A stretch of 6,688 bases of DNA, from contig DHXA01000199.1 in NCBI GenBank assembly GCA_002413455.1, positions 1-6,688 on the forward strand, given 5' to 3'. The stretch's first letter is position 1. The number at the start of each line of letters is the position of its first letter. This document shows, piece by piece, positions 1 through 6,536 of this stretch. The notes under the pieces were generated by a model. That model saw only the letters and a program-made list of their open reading frames with translations. It made no database searches and was not told the origin of the DNA. The position numbers and the translations under genes are program-made. This DNA is from Rhodanobacter sp. UBA5168 (GTDB lineage Bacteria > Pseudomonadota > Gammaproteobacteria > Xanthomonadales > Rhodanobacteraceae).

Positions 1-498
1 ATGGCCACGCTGGGCAAGGCGCTCGGTTGCATGGGCGCCTTCGTGGCCGGCCCGGCCGCGCTGATCGATGGCCTGATCCAGTTCGCCCGACCGTACATCT
101 ACACCACCGCGATGCCGCCGGCACTGGCCGCCGCCGCACTCGAGGCGGTGCAACTGGCGCAGGCCGAGGCGTGGCGTCGCGAAAAACTCTTCGCATTGAT
201 CGCGCGCTTCCGCCGCGGCGCCACCGAACTGGGCCTGCCATTGGCGGCATCCGGCAGCGCGATCCAGCCCCTGCTGCTGGGCAGCGCCGATGCGGCGCTG
301 GCCGCGGCGCAGGCGCTGGAACGGCACGGCCTGCTGGTCAGCGCGATCCGCCCACCTACCGTGCCGCCGGGCCAGGCACGGCTGCGCATCACGCTGTCCG
401 CGGCGCACGAGGAAGCCCACGTCGACCGCCTGCTGGCAGCGCTGGAAGCACTGCATCTGCCGGCCATGCCGCGGGCCACGCCGGGCGACCACGTATAA
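1..498 (+). CDS. bioF: 8-amino-7-oxononanoate synthase, C-terminal part (5' end outside window)
   Basis: This is the PLP-dependent enzyme that condenses pimeloyl-ACP with L-alanine to give 8-amino-7-oxononanoate (KAPA), the first step of biotin ring assembly, in the cytosol. The visible 165 codons are the C-terminal part of a protein that is normally about 380-400 residues. The ATG at base 1 is an internal methionine directly before the PLP-lysine motif TLGKALG (lysine at visible residue 6), so it is not the start codon. Further family signatures are [14 protein letters not shown] (27-40), [12 protein letters not shown] (59-70), SAIQPLLLG (86-94) and the C-terminal [20 protein letters not shown] (115-134). 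The frame is intact to TAA at 496-498. trhO, bioH and bioC follow on the same strand, the first after 28 bases, which supports a biotin operon. Other alpha-oxoamine synthases (Kbl, HemA) are less likely given the motifs and neighbours. Confidence 0.95.
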   Translation: MATLGKALGCMGAFVAGPAALIDGLIQFARPYIYTTAMPPALAAAALEAVQLAQAEAWRREKLFALIARFRRGATELGLPLAASGSAIQPLLLGSADAALAAAQALERHGLLVSAIRPPTVPPGQARLRITLSAAHEEAHVDRLLAALEALHLPAMPRATPGDHV

Positions 499-499
499 T
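494..499 (+). promoter_or_regulatory. Candidate -10 box (TATAAT) in front of trhO
   Basis: A perfect sigma-70 -10 consensus, TATAAT, lies 27 bases before the trhO start codon and contains the bioF stop codon TAA. In DNA this GC-rich such a match is uncommon by chance. It would place a transcription start near base 506 and a 5' leader of about 20 bases. Against it, the bases about 17 upstream (around 471-476, GCGGGC) show no -35 match, and no extended -10 TG motif is present. It may be an internal promoter for trhO-bioH-bioC or simply a by-product of the stop codon. Confidence 0.4.
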
Positions 500-526
500 C
501 GCCGCCTGCTCCGCCGATTCCCCCGC

Positions 527-1303
527 ATGTCGATCGTCAACCTCTCCGCCTACAAGTTCATCAGCCTGGACGACCTGCCCACGCTGCGCGAACGGTTGCT
601 CGCACGCTGCGAAGCGCTGGCGCTGAAGGGCACCATCCTGCTGGCGCCCGAAGGCATCAACCTGTTCCTTGCCGGCAGCCGCGCGGCCATCGACGGCTTC
701 ATCGCCGACCTGCACGAAGATCCGCGCTTCGCCGATATCGCGCCGAAAGAGTCGTTGTCCGATGAAGTGCCGTTCGGCCGCATGCGGGTGCGCCTGAAGC
801 GGGAAATCATCACCATGCGGCTACCGACGATCCGCCCCGAGGGCGGCCGCGCACCGGCGGTGGATGCGCCCACGCTGCAGCGCTGGCTGGACCAGGGTCA
901 CGATGACGACGGCCGTGAAGTGGTGCTGTTGGACACCCGCAACGACTACGAGACCGACGTGGGCAAGTTTCCCCAGGCCGTCGATTACCGCATCGCCAGC
1001 TTCACCGAGTTTCCCGCCGCGATCGCCGCCGACCGCGCGCGCTACGAAGGCAAGACCATCGTGTCGTATTGCACCGGCGGCATCCGCTGCGAGAAGGCCG
1101 CGCTGCACATGCGCGACCTCGGCATGGCGCACGTCTACCAGCTCGAAGGCGGCATCCTGACGTACCTGGAGCAGACCGACGGCACGCACTGGCACGGCGA
1201 CTGCTTCGTGTTCGACGGACGCGTTGCCGTGGACAGCGCACTGGCACCGGCCGGCATCCCGATGCCCGCGCCGCGCGCCGGCGACAAGGCCACGGACGCA
1301 TGA
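527..1303 (+). CDS. trhO: tRNA uridine(34) hydroxylase, rhodanese-domain protein (TrhO/YceA family)
   Basis: TrhO-family proteins carry out oxygen-dependent hydroxylation of U34 in certain tRNAs, a step toward 5-(carboxy)methoxyuridine at the wobble base. The 258-residue product has the family N-terminal domain with [18 protein letters not shown] (34-51) and KREIITMR (91-98). A rhodanese domain follows from about 110 to 225, with [15 protein letters not shown] (134-148) and the active-site loop [11 protein letters not shown] (181-191). Cys182 is the expected catalytic cysteine and Arg187 closes the CX4R loop; Cys188 is also present. The end, [12 protein letters not shown] (224-235), is typical, but the cysteine-rich C-terminal tail of longer homologues such as the roughly 350-residue E. 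coli protein is absent. Start: ATG at 527 gives the family N-terminus ([11 protein letters not shown]). No clear Shine-Dalgarno precedes it. The stop overlaps bioH in ATGA. The family is well supported; substrate tRNAs are inferred. It has no known role in biotin synthesis, so its place between bioF and bioH is noteworthy. Confidence 0.92.
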   Translation: MSIVNLSAYKFISLDDLPTLRERLLARCEALALKGTILLAPEGINLFLAGSRAAIDGFIADLHEDPRFADIAPKESLSDEVPFGRMRVRLKREIITMRLPTIRPEGGRAPAVDAPTLQRWLDQGHDDDGREVVLLDTRNDYETDVGKFPQAVDYRIASFTEFPAAIAADRARYEGKTIVSYCTGGIRCEKAALHMRDLGMAHVYQLEGGILTYLEQTDGTHWHGDCFVFDGRVAVDSALAPAGIPMPAPRAGDKATDA

Positions 1304-2085
1304 GCCTGCACGTGGAAACCCATGGCCACGGCCCGGTGCCGCTGGTGCTGCTGCATGGCTGGGCGATGCACGGCGGCGTGCTGGCACCGCTGGTCCAGGC
1401 ACTGGCAGAACACTGCACGATGTACGTGGTCGACCTGCCCGGCCATGGTTACTCGCGCGACTGCGGACTGCCGCTGGAACCACGCGCGTGCGCCGCGGCG
1501 ATCGCCAAGATCACGCCGCCGGCAATCTGGCTCGGCTGGTCGATGGGCGGCATTATCGCGCTGACCGCGGCGCTGGAGATGCCGCAGCAAGCGCGCGGCT
1601 TGGCGATGCTGTGCGCCACACCCAGATTCGTGCGCGATGCCAGCTGGCCGTGCGGCGCCGACGGCAAGCTGGTGCATCAGCTCGCCACCGACCTGGAAAC
1701 CGATTACCACGCCACCATCGAGCGTTTCCTCGCGCTGGAGGCGATGGGCAGCGCCGACCCGCGCGCCGAATTGCGCCATCTGCGCACGCTGGTGTTCGCC
1801 CGCGGCGAGCCCGACCTGCGCGTGCTGCAGGAAGGTATCCGCATCCTGGAAACCACCGATCGTCGCGCCGCGTTGCCCGACCTCCGTGTGCCGAGCGCGT
1901 GGATCAGCGGCCGACGCGACCGCCTGGTGCCGCCGCAGGCCATGCAATGGTCCGCGAGCCAGTGCGGTGGCAGCTACGACGACATCCAGCAGGCTGGCCA
2001 CGCGCCGTTCTTCGGCCATGCCGACGACGTCGTGCAGGCCTTGCAGCCACTGCTGGCATCCAGAGAATCAGAGCAGGCCCGATGA
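1300..2085 (+). CDS. bioH: Pimeloyl-ACP methyl ester carboxylesterase
   Basis: BioH hydrolyses the methyl ester of pimeloyl-ACP methyl ester, ending the disguised fatty acid elongation started by BioC and releasing pimeloyl-ACP for BioF. The 261-residue product is an alpha/beta hydrolase close to the length of E. coli BioH (256). Visible motifs are the oxyanion-loop [13 protein letters not shown] (15-27), [10 protein letters not shown] (43-52), the nucleophile elbow GWSMGG with Ser81 (79-84), Asp207 in SGRRDRLVP and His234 in [10 protein letters not shown]. These fit the Ser-Asp-His triad at nearly the same positions as in E. coli. No signal peptide is seen, so it is cytosolic. The start ATG at 1300 overlaps the trhO stop in ATGA; a weak AAGG lies at 1286-1289. 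Its stop overlaps the bioC start in the same way. The cap region (about 110-190) is divergent, as is usual, so the name rests on both the motifs and the bioF/bioC context. Confidence 0.94.
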   Translation: MSLHVETHGHGPVPLVLLHGWAMHGGVLAPLVQALAEHCTMYVVDLPGHGYSRDCGLPLEPRACAAAIAKITPPAIWLGWSMGGIIALTAALEMPQQARGLAMLCATPRFVRDASWPCGADGKLVHQLATDLETDYHATIERFLALEAMGSADPRAELRHLRTLVFARGEPDLRVLQEGIRILETTDRRAALPDLRVPSAWISGRRDRLVPPQAMQWSASQCGGSYDDIQQAGHAPFFGHADDVVQALQPLLASRESEQAR

Positions 2086-2963
2086 GCGACTTCCAACTCG
2101 ACAAGTCCCAGGTGCGACGTCACTTCGGCCGTGCCGCCAGGAGCTACGAGCAACACGACGTGCTGCAGCGCGAAGTGCAGGCCGCCCTGCTCGAGCGTCT
2201 GGACTTCTATACGCAGACACCGCAACGCGTGGTCGACGTCGGCGCGGGCACCGGCCGCGGCAGCGCGCTGCTCAAGCAGCGCTACGCCAAGGCCGAGGTG
2301 GTTGCCGTCGATCTGGCGCTGCCGATGCTGCGCGCGGCGAAGCAGCACAGCAGCTGGCTGAAGCCGTTCATCCGCGTCTGCGCCGAAGCCACCGCGCTGC
2401 CGCTGGCCGACCACAGCGTCGACGTGCTGCATTCCAACCTGTGCTTCCAGTGGATCGACGACCTGCCGGCGCTGTTCGGCGAATGCGTGCGCGTGCTGAA
2501 GCCCGGTGGCCTGCTGGCATTCTCGACGTTCGGCCCGGATACGTTGAGGGAACTGCGCGCGGCCTGGGCCGAGGCCGACCAGCAGCCGCACGTCAGCCGT
2601 TTCCTCGACATGCACGACGTCGGCGACGCCATGCTCAATGCCGGCCTGCGCGACCCGGTGCTGGACGTGTTCCGCTACACCCTGACGTACAGCGAGCCAC
2701 GCAAGCTGCTCGAAGAACTGCAAGGCCTCGGTGCCACCAACGCCGATCACGCGCGCCTGCGTGGCCTCACCGGCAAGTCACGCTACCAGCGCATGCTCGC
2801 CGCCTACGAGGCGATGCGCGCGGACGGCCGCATCCCGGCAACCTGGGAAGTCGTCACCGCGCATGCCTGGGGTCCGCCCGTCGGCCAGCCGCGGCGTGGT
2901 TCCGACGGCGGCGAGATCGCCAGCTTCTCGATCGACAGCCTGCGCGGATCGCGGCGACGCTGA
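2082..2963 (+). CDS. bioC: Malonyl-ACP O-methyltransferase
   Basis: BioC transfers a methyl group from S-adenosylmethionine to the free carboxyl of malonyl-ACP, which lets the biotin precursor be elongated by the fatty acid synthase. The 293-residue product is a class I SAM methyltransferase. The BioC-type N-terminus VRRHFGRAARSYEQH (11-25) is followed by motif I VVDVGAGTGRGS (50-61), an acidic residue for the SAM ribose in VVAVDLALPML (73-83), AEATALPLAD (101-110), the family signature SNLCFQWIDD (118-127), VLKPGGLLAFSTFG (138-151) and the specificity-type segment GPDTLRELRAAW (151-162). It is longer than E. coli BioC (about 250), mainly after residue 200, where a basic and acidic stretch reaches KSRYQRMLAAYEAMR (232-246). 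The ATG overlaps the bioH stop in ATGA, and a GAGCAGG at 2071-2077 could serve as a ribosome binding site. It is the last gene of the plus-strand cluster. Confidence 0.95.
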   Translation: MSDFQLDKSQVRRHFGRAARSYEQHDVLQREVQAALLERLDFYTQTPQRVVDVGAGTGRGSALLKQRYAKAEVVAVDLALPMLRAAKQHSSWLKPFIRVCAEATALPLADHSVDVLHSNLCFQWIDDLPALFGECVRVLKPGGLLAFSTFGPDTLRELRAAWAEADQQPHVSRFLDMHDVGDAMLNAGLRDPVLDVFRYTLTYSEPRKLLEELQGLGATNADHARLRGLTGKSRYQRMLAAYEAMRADGRIPATWEVVTAHAWGPPVGQPRRGSDGGEIASFSIDSLRGSRRR

Positions 2964-3058
2964 GTGCCCTGGTAGCCGCGCGGCGACGACGCGCTTCGCG
3001 CAATCCCTCGAGCCACGCTTGAACATGTGCGCACGGCACCCGCGCGATAGCGCCGTGA
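2964..3058. other. Convergent intergenic gap between bioC and the M50 fusion gene
   Basis: These 95 bases separate two genes that end toward each other. They are as GC-rich as the genes, carry no convincing small reading frame with a ribosome binding site, and contain no T-run on either strand. The only structure seen is the weak hairpin at 3032-3057 and a tiny GCGC-TTC-GCGC stem at 2991-3001. Confidence 0.7.
3032..3057. terminator. Weak hairpin, possible bidirectional transcript end
   Basis: CACGGC (3032-3037) and GCCGTG (3052-3057) form a perfect six-base stem around a 14-base loop that contains a competing GCGC-GATA-GCGC stem (3042-3053). It lies in the convergent gap just before the stop codon of the minus-strand gene, where a shared terminator would be expected. 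There is no U-tract after it in either direction, so it is not a canonical intrinsic terminator; in DNA this GC-rich such a stem can arise by chance. Confidence 0.2.
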
Positions 3059-5200
3059 TCAGAAGCTGACATCGCGACGCAACAGCGCGCCCAACCAGCG
3101 CGTGAACCGACCGAGCAGGCTGCGCGATTCGCCGGCGATCGCGGCGTTGCCGGGCGCTTCGCGCGGCAATGGATCACGCCGGTCGCAATCGTCGAAGCGC
3201 ACTCGGAACGTCGATTCCAGCGGCGTCACGGTGCCATCCGGACGACGCACGCTGGCCACCTCGCCGCCATAGACGCTGGCCACGTAGGGTTCGTCGAGCG
3301 AGCCGAGATTGAGCCGGTCGATGCCACTGACGCGGCAGTGCACGATCGGCAACTCCGGCAACGCCGCGCGGAAGCTGACCTGCTGCCCGATCGCCAGGCG
3401 CGACAACGCGGCCTCGTCGACAAACGCGTCGCCCTTGACGCCGCCGTCGTTGCCGACCACGCCCAGCAGAGACTCGCCACCCTTGAGCCATTCGCCGGCG
3501 CGCAGGGTCGGATTGAGGTCGACCACGCGGCCGCCGAATGGCGCGCGCAAAGTCAGCCGCGCCTGCTCGGCTTCGTAGCCGGCAACGGTCTGGCGTGCAG
3601 TGTCCCAACGCTTGCGCAGAGCCGGACCGAGCGCCCGCAGTTCATCATCGAACGGCTGCTGCTCGACCTGCCACTGATATTGCGCGGCCTGCTGGCGCGC
3701 GCTGGCCAGCTGGTAGTCGAGATCCGGCGACGCAAGCTGAGCCAGCACCGCACCGGCCTGTACCCGCTGGCCTTCGTGCACCGGCAACATGACCATCTGC
3801 ACCGCGCGCGGCGCATACACAACCTGCGCCTGGATCTGACCGAGCACGGCCGGCGCATGCACCTCGCCCTGCCACGGCAGCAGCAGCACCAGTGCCAGCA
3901 AGCCGGCCGCGATTGTCGTGCGCACGGTATGCCGGTTCCAGCGCAGTTCGGCGCGACGCTGCCACCACACGCGGATCTCGCGCACGATCGGCAGCGCGAG
4001 GAACCAGCCGAGCTCCACGCCCATCAGCACGATGCCCAGCGCGCGAAAGAAGAAATGGAACACCAGCAGCGCGATCGAGAGGAACAGCACGAAACGGTAC
4101 AGCCAAGTGACCATCGCGAAGATCACCAGGAATCGATGGTGCTTCGGCGGCAGCGCCTCCGGTGGCGCGTCGCCGAAGCCGAACAGCCGCTCGCGCAGCC
4201 ACCAGCGGCCCAGCGCGAACGTGCGCTCGTGCAGGTTTGGCACGTTGAGCCAGTCCGACAACAGGTAATAGCCATCGAAGCGGGTGAACGGACTGGCATT
4301 GATCGCCAGCGTCACCAGCCAGGTGCTGGTGGCCAGCATGAACACACCGGCGCGCAGCGGGCCGTCCGGCAGGAAATTCCACAGCAACGTCGCATATGCG
4401 GCCAGCACCAACTCGGCCAGCACGCCTGCACCGCCGATCTGCACACGTGCCCGGCGTGAGTTCAGTTTCCATGCCTCGCTGGTGTCGGTGAACAGCACCG
4501 GCCACATCACCAGCAGCGCGACACCCATGGTCGGCACGCGGCAGCCGTGGCGGTACGCGGTAAATGCATGACCCAGCTCATGCAACACCTTGGCGAAGCT
4601 CAGTGCGATGCCCAGCCCAAGCAGGCCCTGCCACGTGGTGTAGGCATGGAACGTGTGCATGAAGCTGTCCCACTGGCGCGACACCAGATACAACCCGAGC
4701 ACGGCCGCGCCGAGGGTGAGCCACCAGAAGCCCGGCCGGTAGACGAAGCTGATCCATGGATACACGCGGCGTAAAAATGACATCGGCCGCACCAACGGCA
4801 CGCGGAAGAACAGGTAGTTCTTCAGCAGCCACCCCGCTACCGACAACTTGTGGCGCGCCGCCGCCTGCATCAGCCGTGCGCTGTCCTGCGGCGTCGCCGC
4901 CAGGATCAGGTGGTGGCCGCCAAGGAACTGCGCCAGCGCGGCCACGTCCTCGGTATCGACACTGAGCGTGGTCTGCGCGTTCACCGCCGCAACCACGGCA
5001 TCGACCGTGCCCAGCGACCAGCGCGAGAGGATCTCGAACGCGGGCCAGCCCAGTTCGTAGAAGCGGTTCGCGGCGGGGTCGTGCAAGGTCCAGGTCGGCG
5101 AACCGTCCGGGGCCGCCGGCGCGGGGTTGAGGGTCAGTTCCTGGCGCAACGGTGGCAGCGGTTGCGGCTGCGCCGGCGATGTCGGCAGCTCGATCGGCAC
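3059..5200 (-). CDS. PqqD-like / M50 intramembrane metalloprotease / HlyD adaptor fusion protein
   Basis: The 713-residue product has three parts. Residues about 35-105 look like a PqqD-type winged-helix domain (TLHDPAANRFYELG, 38-51, then DAVVAAVN). Residues about 157-443 are a polytopic membrane domain of peptidase family M50 (site-2 protease): HELGH at 207-211 gives zinc ligands His207 and His211 and catalytic Glu208, and FDGYYLLSD (308-316) gives the third ligand Asp309. After the last helix (428-443), residues 450-630 form a HlyD-like barrel-sandwich: VVYAPRAVQMVMLPVHEGQR (460-479), a short helical stretch (about 495-550), and LRAPFGGRVVDLNPTLRAGE (551-570). By the positive-inside rule the PqqD part is cytoplasmic and the HlyD part periplasmic. 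Start: GTG at 5200-5198, four bases after the upstream stop; the next methionine is residue 111, too late to keep the PqqD domain. Similar fusions are known as putative peptide zinc metalloproteases near secretion genes. The cargo, and whether it cleaves anything, are unknown. Confidence 0.88.
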   Translation of the reverse strand: MPIELPTSPAQPQPLPPLRQELTLNPAPAAPDGSPTWTLHDPAANRFYELGWPAFEILSRWSLGTVDAVVAAVNAQTTLSVDTEDVAALAQFLGGHHLILAATPQDSARLMQAAARHKLSVAGWLLKNYLFFRVPLVRPMSFLRRVYPWISFVYRPGFWWLTLGAAVLGLYLVSRQWDSFMHTFHAYTTWQGLLGLGIALSFAKVLHELGHAFTAYRHGCRVPTMGVALLVMWPVLFTDTSEAWKLNSRRARVQIGGAGVLAELVLAAYATLLWNFLPDGPLRAGVFMLATSTWLVTLAINASPFTRFDGYYLLSDWLNVPNLHERTFALGRWWLRERLFGFGDAPPEALPPKHHRFLVIFAMVTWLYRFVLFLSIALLVFHFFFRALGIVLMGVELGWFLALPIVREIRVWWQRRAELRWNRHTVRTTIAAGLLALVLLLPWQGEVHAPAVLGQIQAQVVYAPRAVQMVMLPVHEGQRVQAGAVLAQLASPDLDYQLASARQQAAQYQWQVEQQPFDDELRALGPALRKRWDTARQTVAGYEAEQARLTLRAPFGGRVVDLNPTLRAGEWLKGGESLLGVVGNDGGVKGDAFVDEAALSRLAIGQQVSFRAALPELPIVHCRVSGIDRLNLGSLDEPYVASVYGGEVASVRRPDGTVTPLESTFRVRFDDCDRRDPLPREAPGNAAIAGESRSLLGRFTRWLGALLRRDVSF

Positions 5201-5204
5201 GCGC

Positions 5205-6536
5205 TCAACCCAGCCACTGGCGCAGCGTTGCCAGCGGCCGGCGCAGCACGTAATAGATCAGCGGCACGCGCCCGGCGTACAGACGCGCCGTACCCATCAG
5301 ACCCAGCCGCGGCAGGTCCCCGCCCGCACCGAAGTGCGCCTTGACCCGATACGCAAGGATGTTCTCGTCGGTCGGTGCCGCCTTGTATGCCACGCTGTCG
5401 ACCGTGGCGTGGTACGCGGTGAACGGCGAGGCGCGCGGATAGAAGGTCATGTCGGCACCGGCTTTGAGCGCGATCTGATCACCCACCGGCAGGTAGCCGG
5501 TCAGTTCCACCTTGCCCGGATCGGCCAGCACCAGCACCTTCTCGCCGACCACCACCGCCTTGCCGGTCCAGTCGTTGACGTCGGCGAACACCGCCACGCC
5601 GGCACGTTCGGCCTTCACCTGCACGCGCGCGAGCTGGTCGGCGGTGTAGCTCATGTCGACCTGCTTCTGGCGCAGGTCGCCCAGGCGTTCGGCCATTTGC
5701 AGCTTGCTCTTGTCGTCGGTCACCGCCTGTTGCGCGCTCTGCCGATATTCCTCCTGTGCGGTCTCGTAGGCCTTGCGCGCGCTGGCGTAGCGGCTGCGCA
5801 AGGTGGTCGCGTCCAGATTGAACAGCAGCGCGCCGGCCTGGACCGGCTGGTTCGGCGTGACCTTGAGATTGTCGATGACGCCATCCAGCGGCGCGCGCAC
5901 CACGAACGGATCGACGGGGGTGACCTCGGCCGGTGCCAGCGCGGACAACCGTACCGGGATCAGGCAGATCAGCAGCAGCGCCAGCGCCAGCCGCCACCAC
6001 CACTTGCGTGTGCGCAGACGGGTCAGCAGCTGACGCCACAGGCGTTCGCGCGGGCGCAGCGCGAACAGGCCGTGCCCGAGCAGCGCGCCCAGCTCACCGG
6101 CCAGCGCCAGCTCTTCGTCGGACCACGGCGGCTCGCGCACCAGCAGCAGTACGCCGCGTGGGCCGCCGCCGGCATGTAGCAGCGGCAACGCCAGGGCGTG
6201 TGCCGGCAGCCAGCTGCCCCATTCCTCGACGAGCAGCGCCGGCAGGGCCGCGACGTCGATCACCCCCGGCGCGGATACCGGCGTGATCTTGCGGAACAGC
6301 CGCACCAGCCATTGCACGAACGGCGCCTCGGGATCGACCTGCGGCACGCCGGACAACGCGGCAACGTGGCTGGCATCGCCGTCCAGCCAAAGCGCCGCCT
6401 GTCGATAGGCGAACACGGCGCGGGTCTCGTTGACGGCGACGAAACCCAGTTCCTGCACGCTGGTGGCGGCGCGCACGCGCTGGCCGAGTTGCAGCAGGCC
6501 GAGCAGGCCCTGCACCGAGGTATTCACCGTACTCAT
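5205..6536 (-). CDS. GAF-like domain, membrane-anchored HlyD-family adaptor
   Basis: The 443-residue product has a cytoplasmic N-terminal region (about 15-160) resembling a GAF domain: VQELGFVAVNETRAVFAYRQ (27-46), ALWLDGD (48-54), LPAHALALPLLHAGGGPRGV (110-129) and WSDEELALAGELGALLGHGL (138-157). A basic stretch RLRTRKWWWR (173-182) leads into one membrane helix (about 180-199), placing the rest in the periplasm. There it has a first lipoyl-like half FVVRAPLDGVIDNLKVTPNQ (211-230), a coiled-coil hairpin (about 243-308), a second half around VKAERAGVAVFADVNDWTGK (307-326) and beta-barrel segments (LTGYLPVGDQIALKAGADMT, 345-364). Members of this fold link an inner-membrane transporter to an outer-membrane channel. 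The GAF-like part suggests sensing of a small ligand or a partner protein, but no ligand can be inferred. The start ATG overlaps the preceding gene's stop (ATGA, 6536-6533) and the M50 fusion gene starts four bases after its stop, so all three are probably one operon. Confidence 0.85.
   Translation of the reverse strand: MSTVNTSVQGLLGLLQLGQRVRAATSVQELGFVAVNETRAVFAYRQAALWLDGDASHVAALSGVPQVDPEAPFVQWLVRLFRKITPVSAPGVIDVAALPALLVEEWGSWLPAHALALPLLHAGGGPRGVLLLVREPPWSDEELALAGELGALLGHGLFALRPRERLWRQLLTRLRTRKWWWRLALALLLICLIPVRLSALAPAEVTPVDPFVVRAPLDGVIDNLKVTPNQPVQAGALLFNLDATTLRSRYASARKAYETAQEEYRQSAQQAVTDDKSKLQMAERLGDLRQKQVDMSYTADQLARVQVKAERAGVAVFADVNDWTGKAVVVGEKVLVLADPGKVELTGYLPVGDQIALKAGADMTFYPRASPFTAYHATVDSVAYKAAPTDENILAYRVKAHFGAGGDLPRLGLMGTARLYAGRVPLIYYVLRRPLATLRQWLG

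Noticed and set aside
1..3. ATG at the first base as the start of a 165-residue gene
   Set aside because: It is the internal methionine before the BioF PLP-lysine motif; a true BioF has over 200 more residues upstream, outside the window.
290..526. Upstream extension of the trhO frame to an ATG at 290
   Set aside because: The extra residues are arginine/cysteine-rich, overlap the bioF coding sequence and match nothing in the family; the family N-terminus begins at 527.
1224..2081. Upstream extension of the bioC frame to an ATG at 1224
   Set aside because: The added part is an out-of-frame, arginine-rich reading of trhO and bioH; the BioC N-terminus fits the ATG at 2082.
1135..2750. Minus-strand open frames of 294 and 258 codons across bioH and bioC
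   Set aside because: They are antisense shadows of genes with intact catalytic motifs on the plus strand.
2991..3001. GCGC-TTC-GCGC stem-loop in the convergent gap
   Set aside because: The stem is only four base pairs with a three-base loop and no T-run, which is expected by chance at this GC content.
2964..3058. Possible small RNA or small peptide gene in the convergent gap
   Set aside because: The gap is only 95 bases, with no -10/-35 pair, no clear ribosome binding site and no structured element beyond the weak hairpin.
3338..4459. Long open frame (373 codons) antisense to the M50 fusion gene
   Set aside because: The translation is rich in His, Gln and Arg with no domain or hydrophobic pattern, as expected for an antisense frame of GC-rich coding DNA. 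The opposite strand encodes clear M50 and HlyD motifs.
5127..6179. Long open frame (350 codons) antisense to the GAF-like adaptor gene
   Set aside because: It has the same His/Gln/Arg-rich composition, no ribosome binding site and no recognisable motif.
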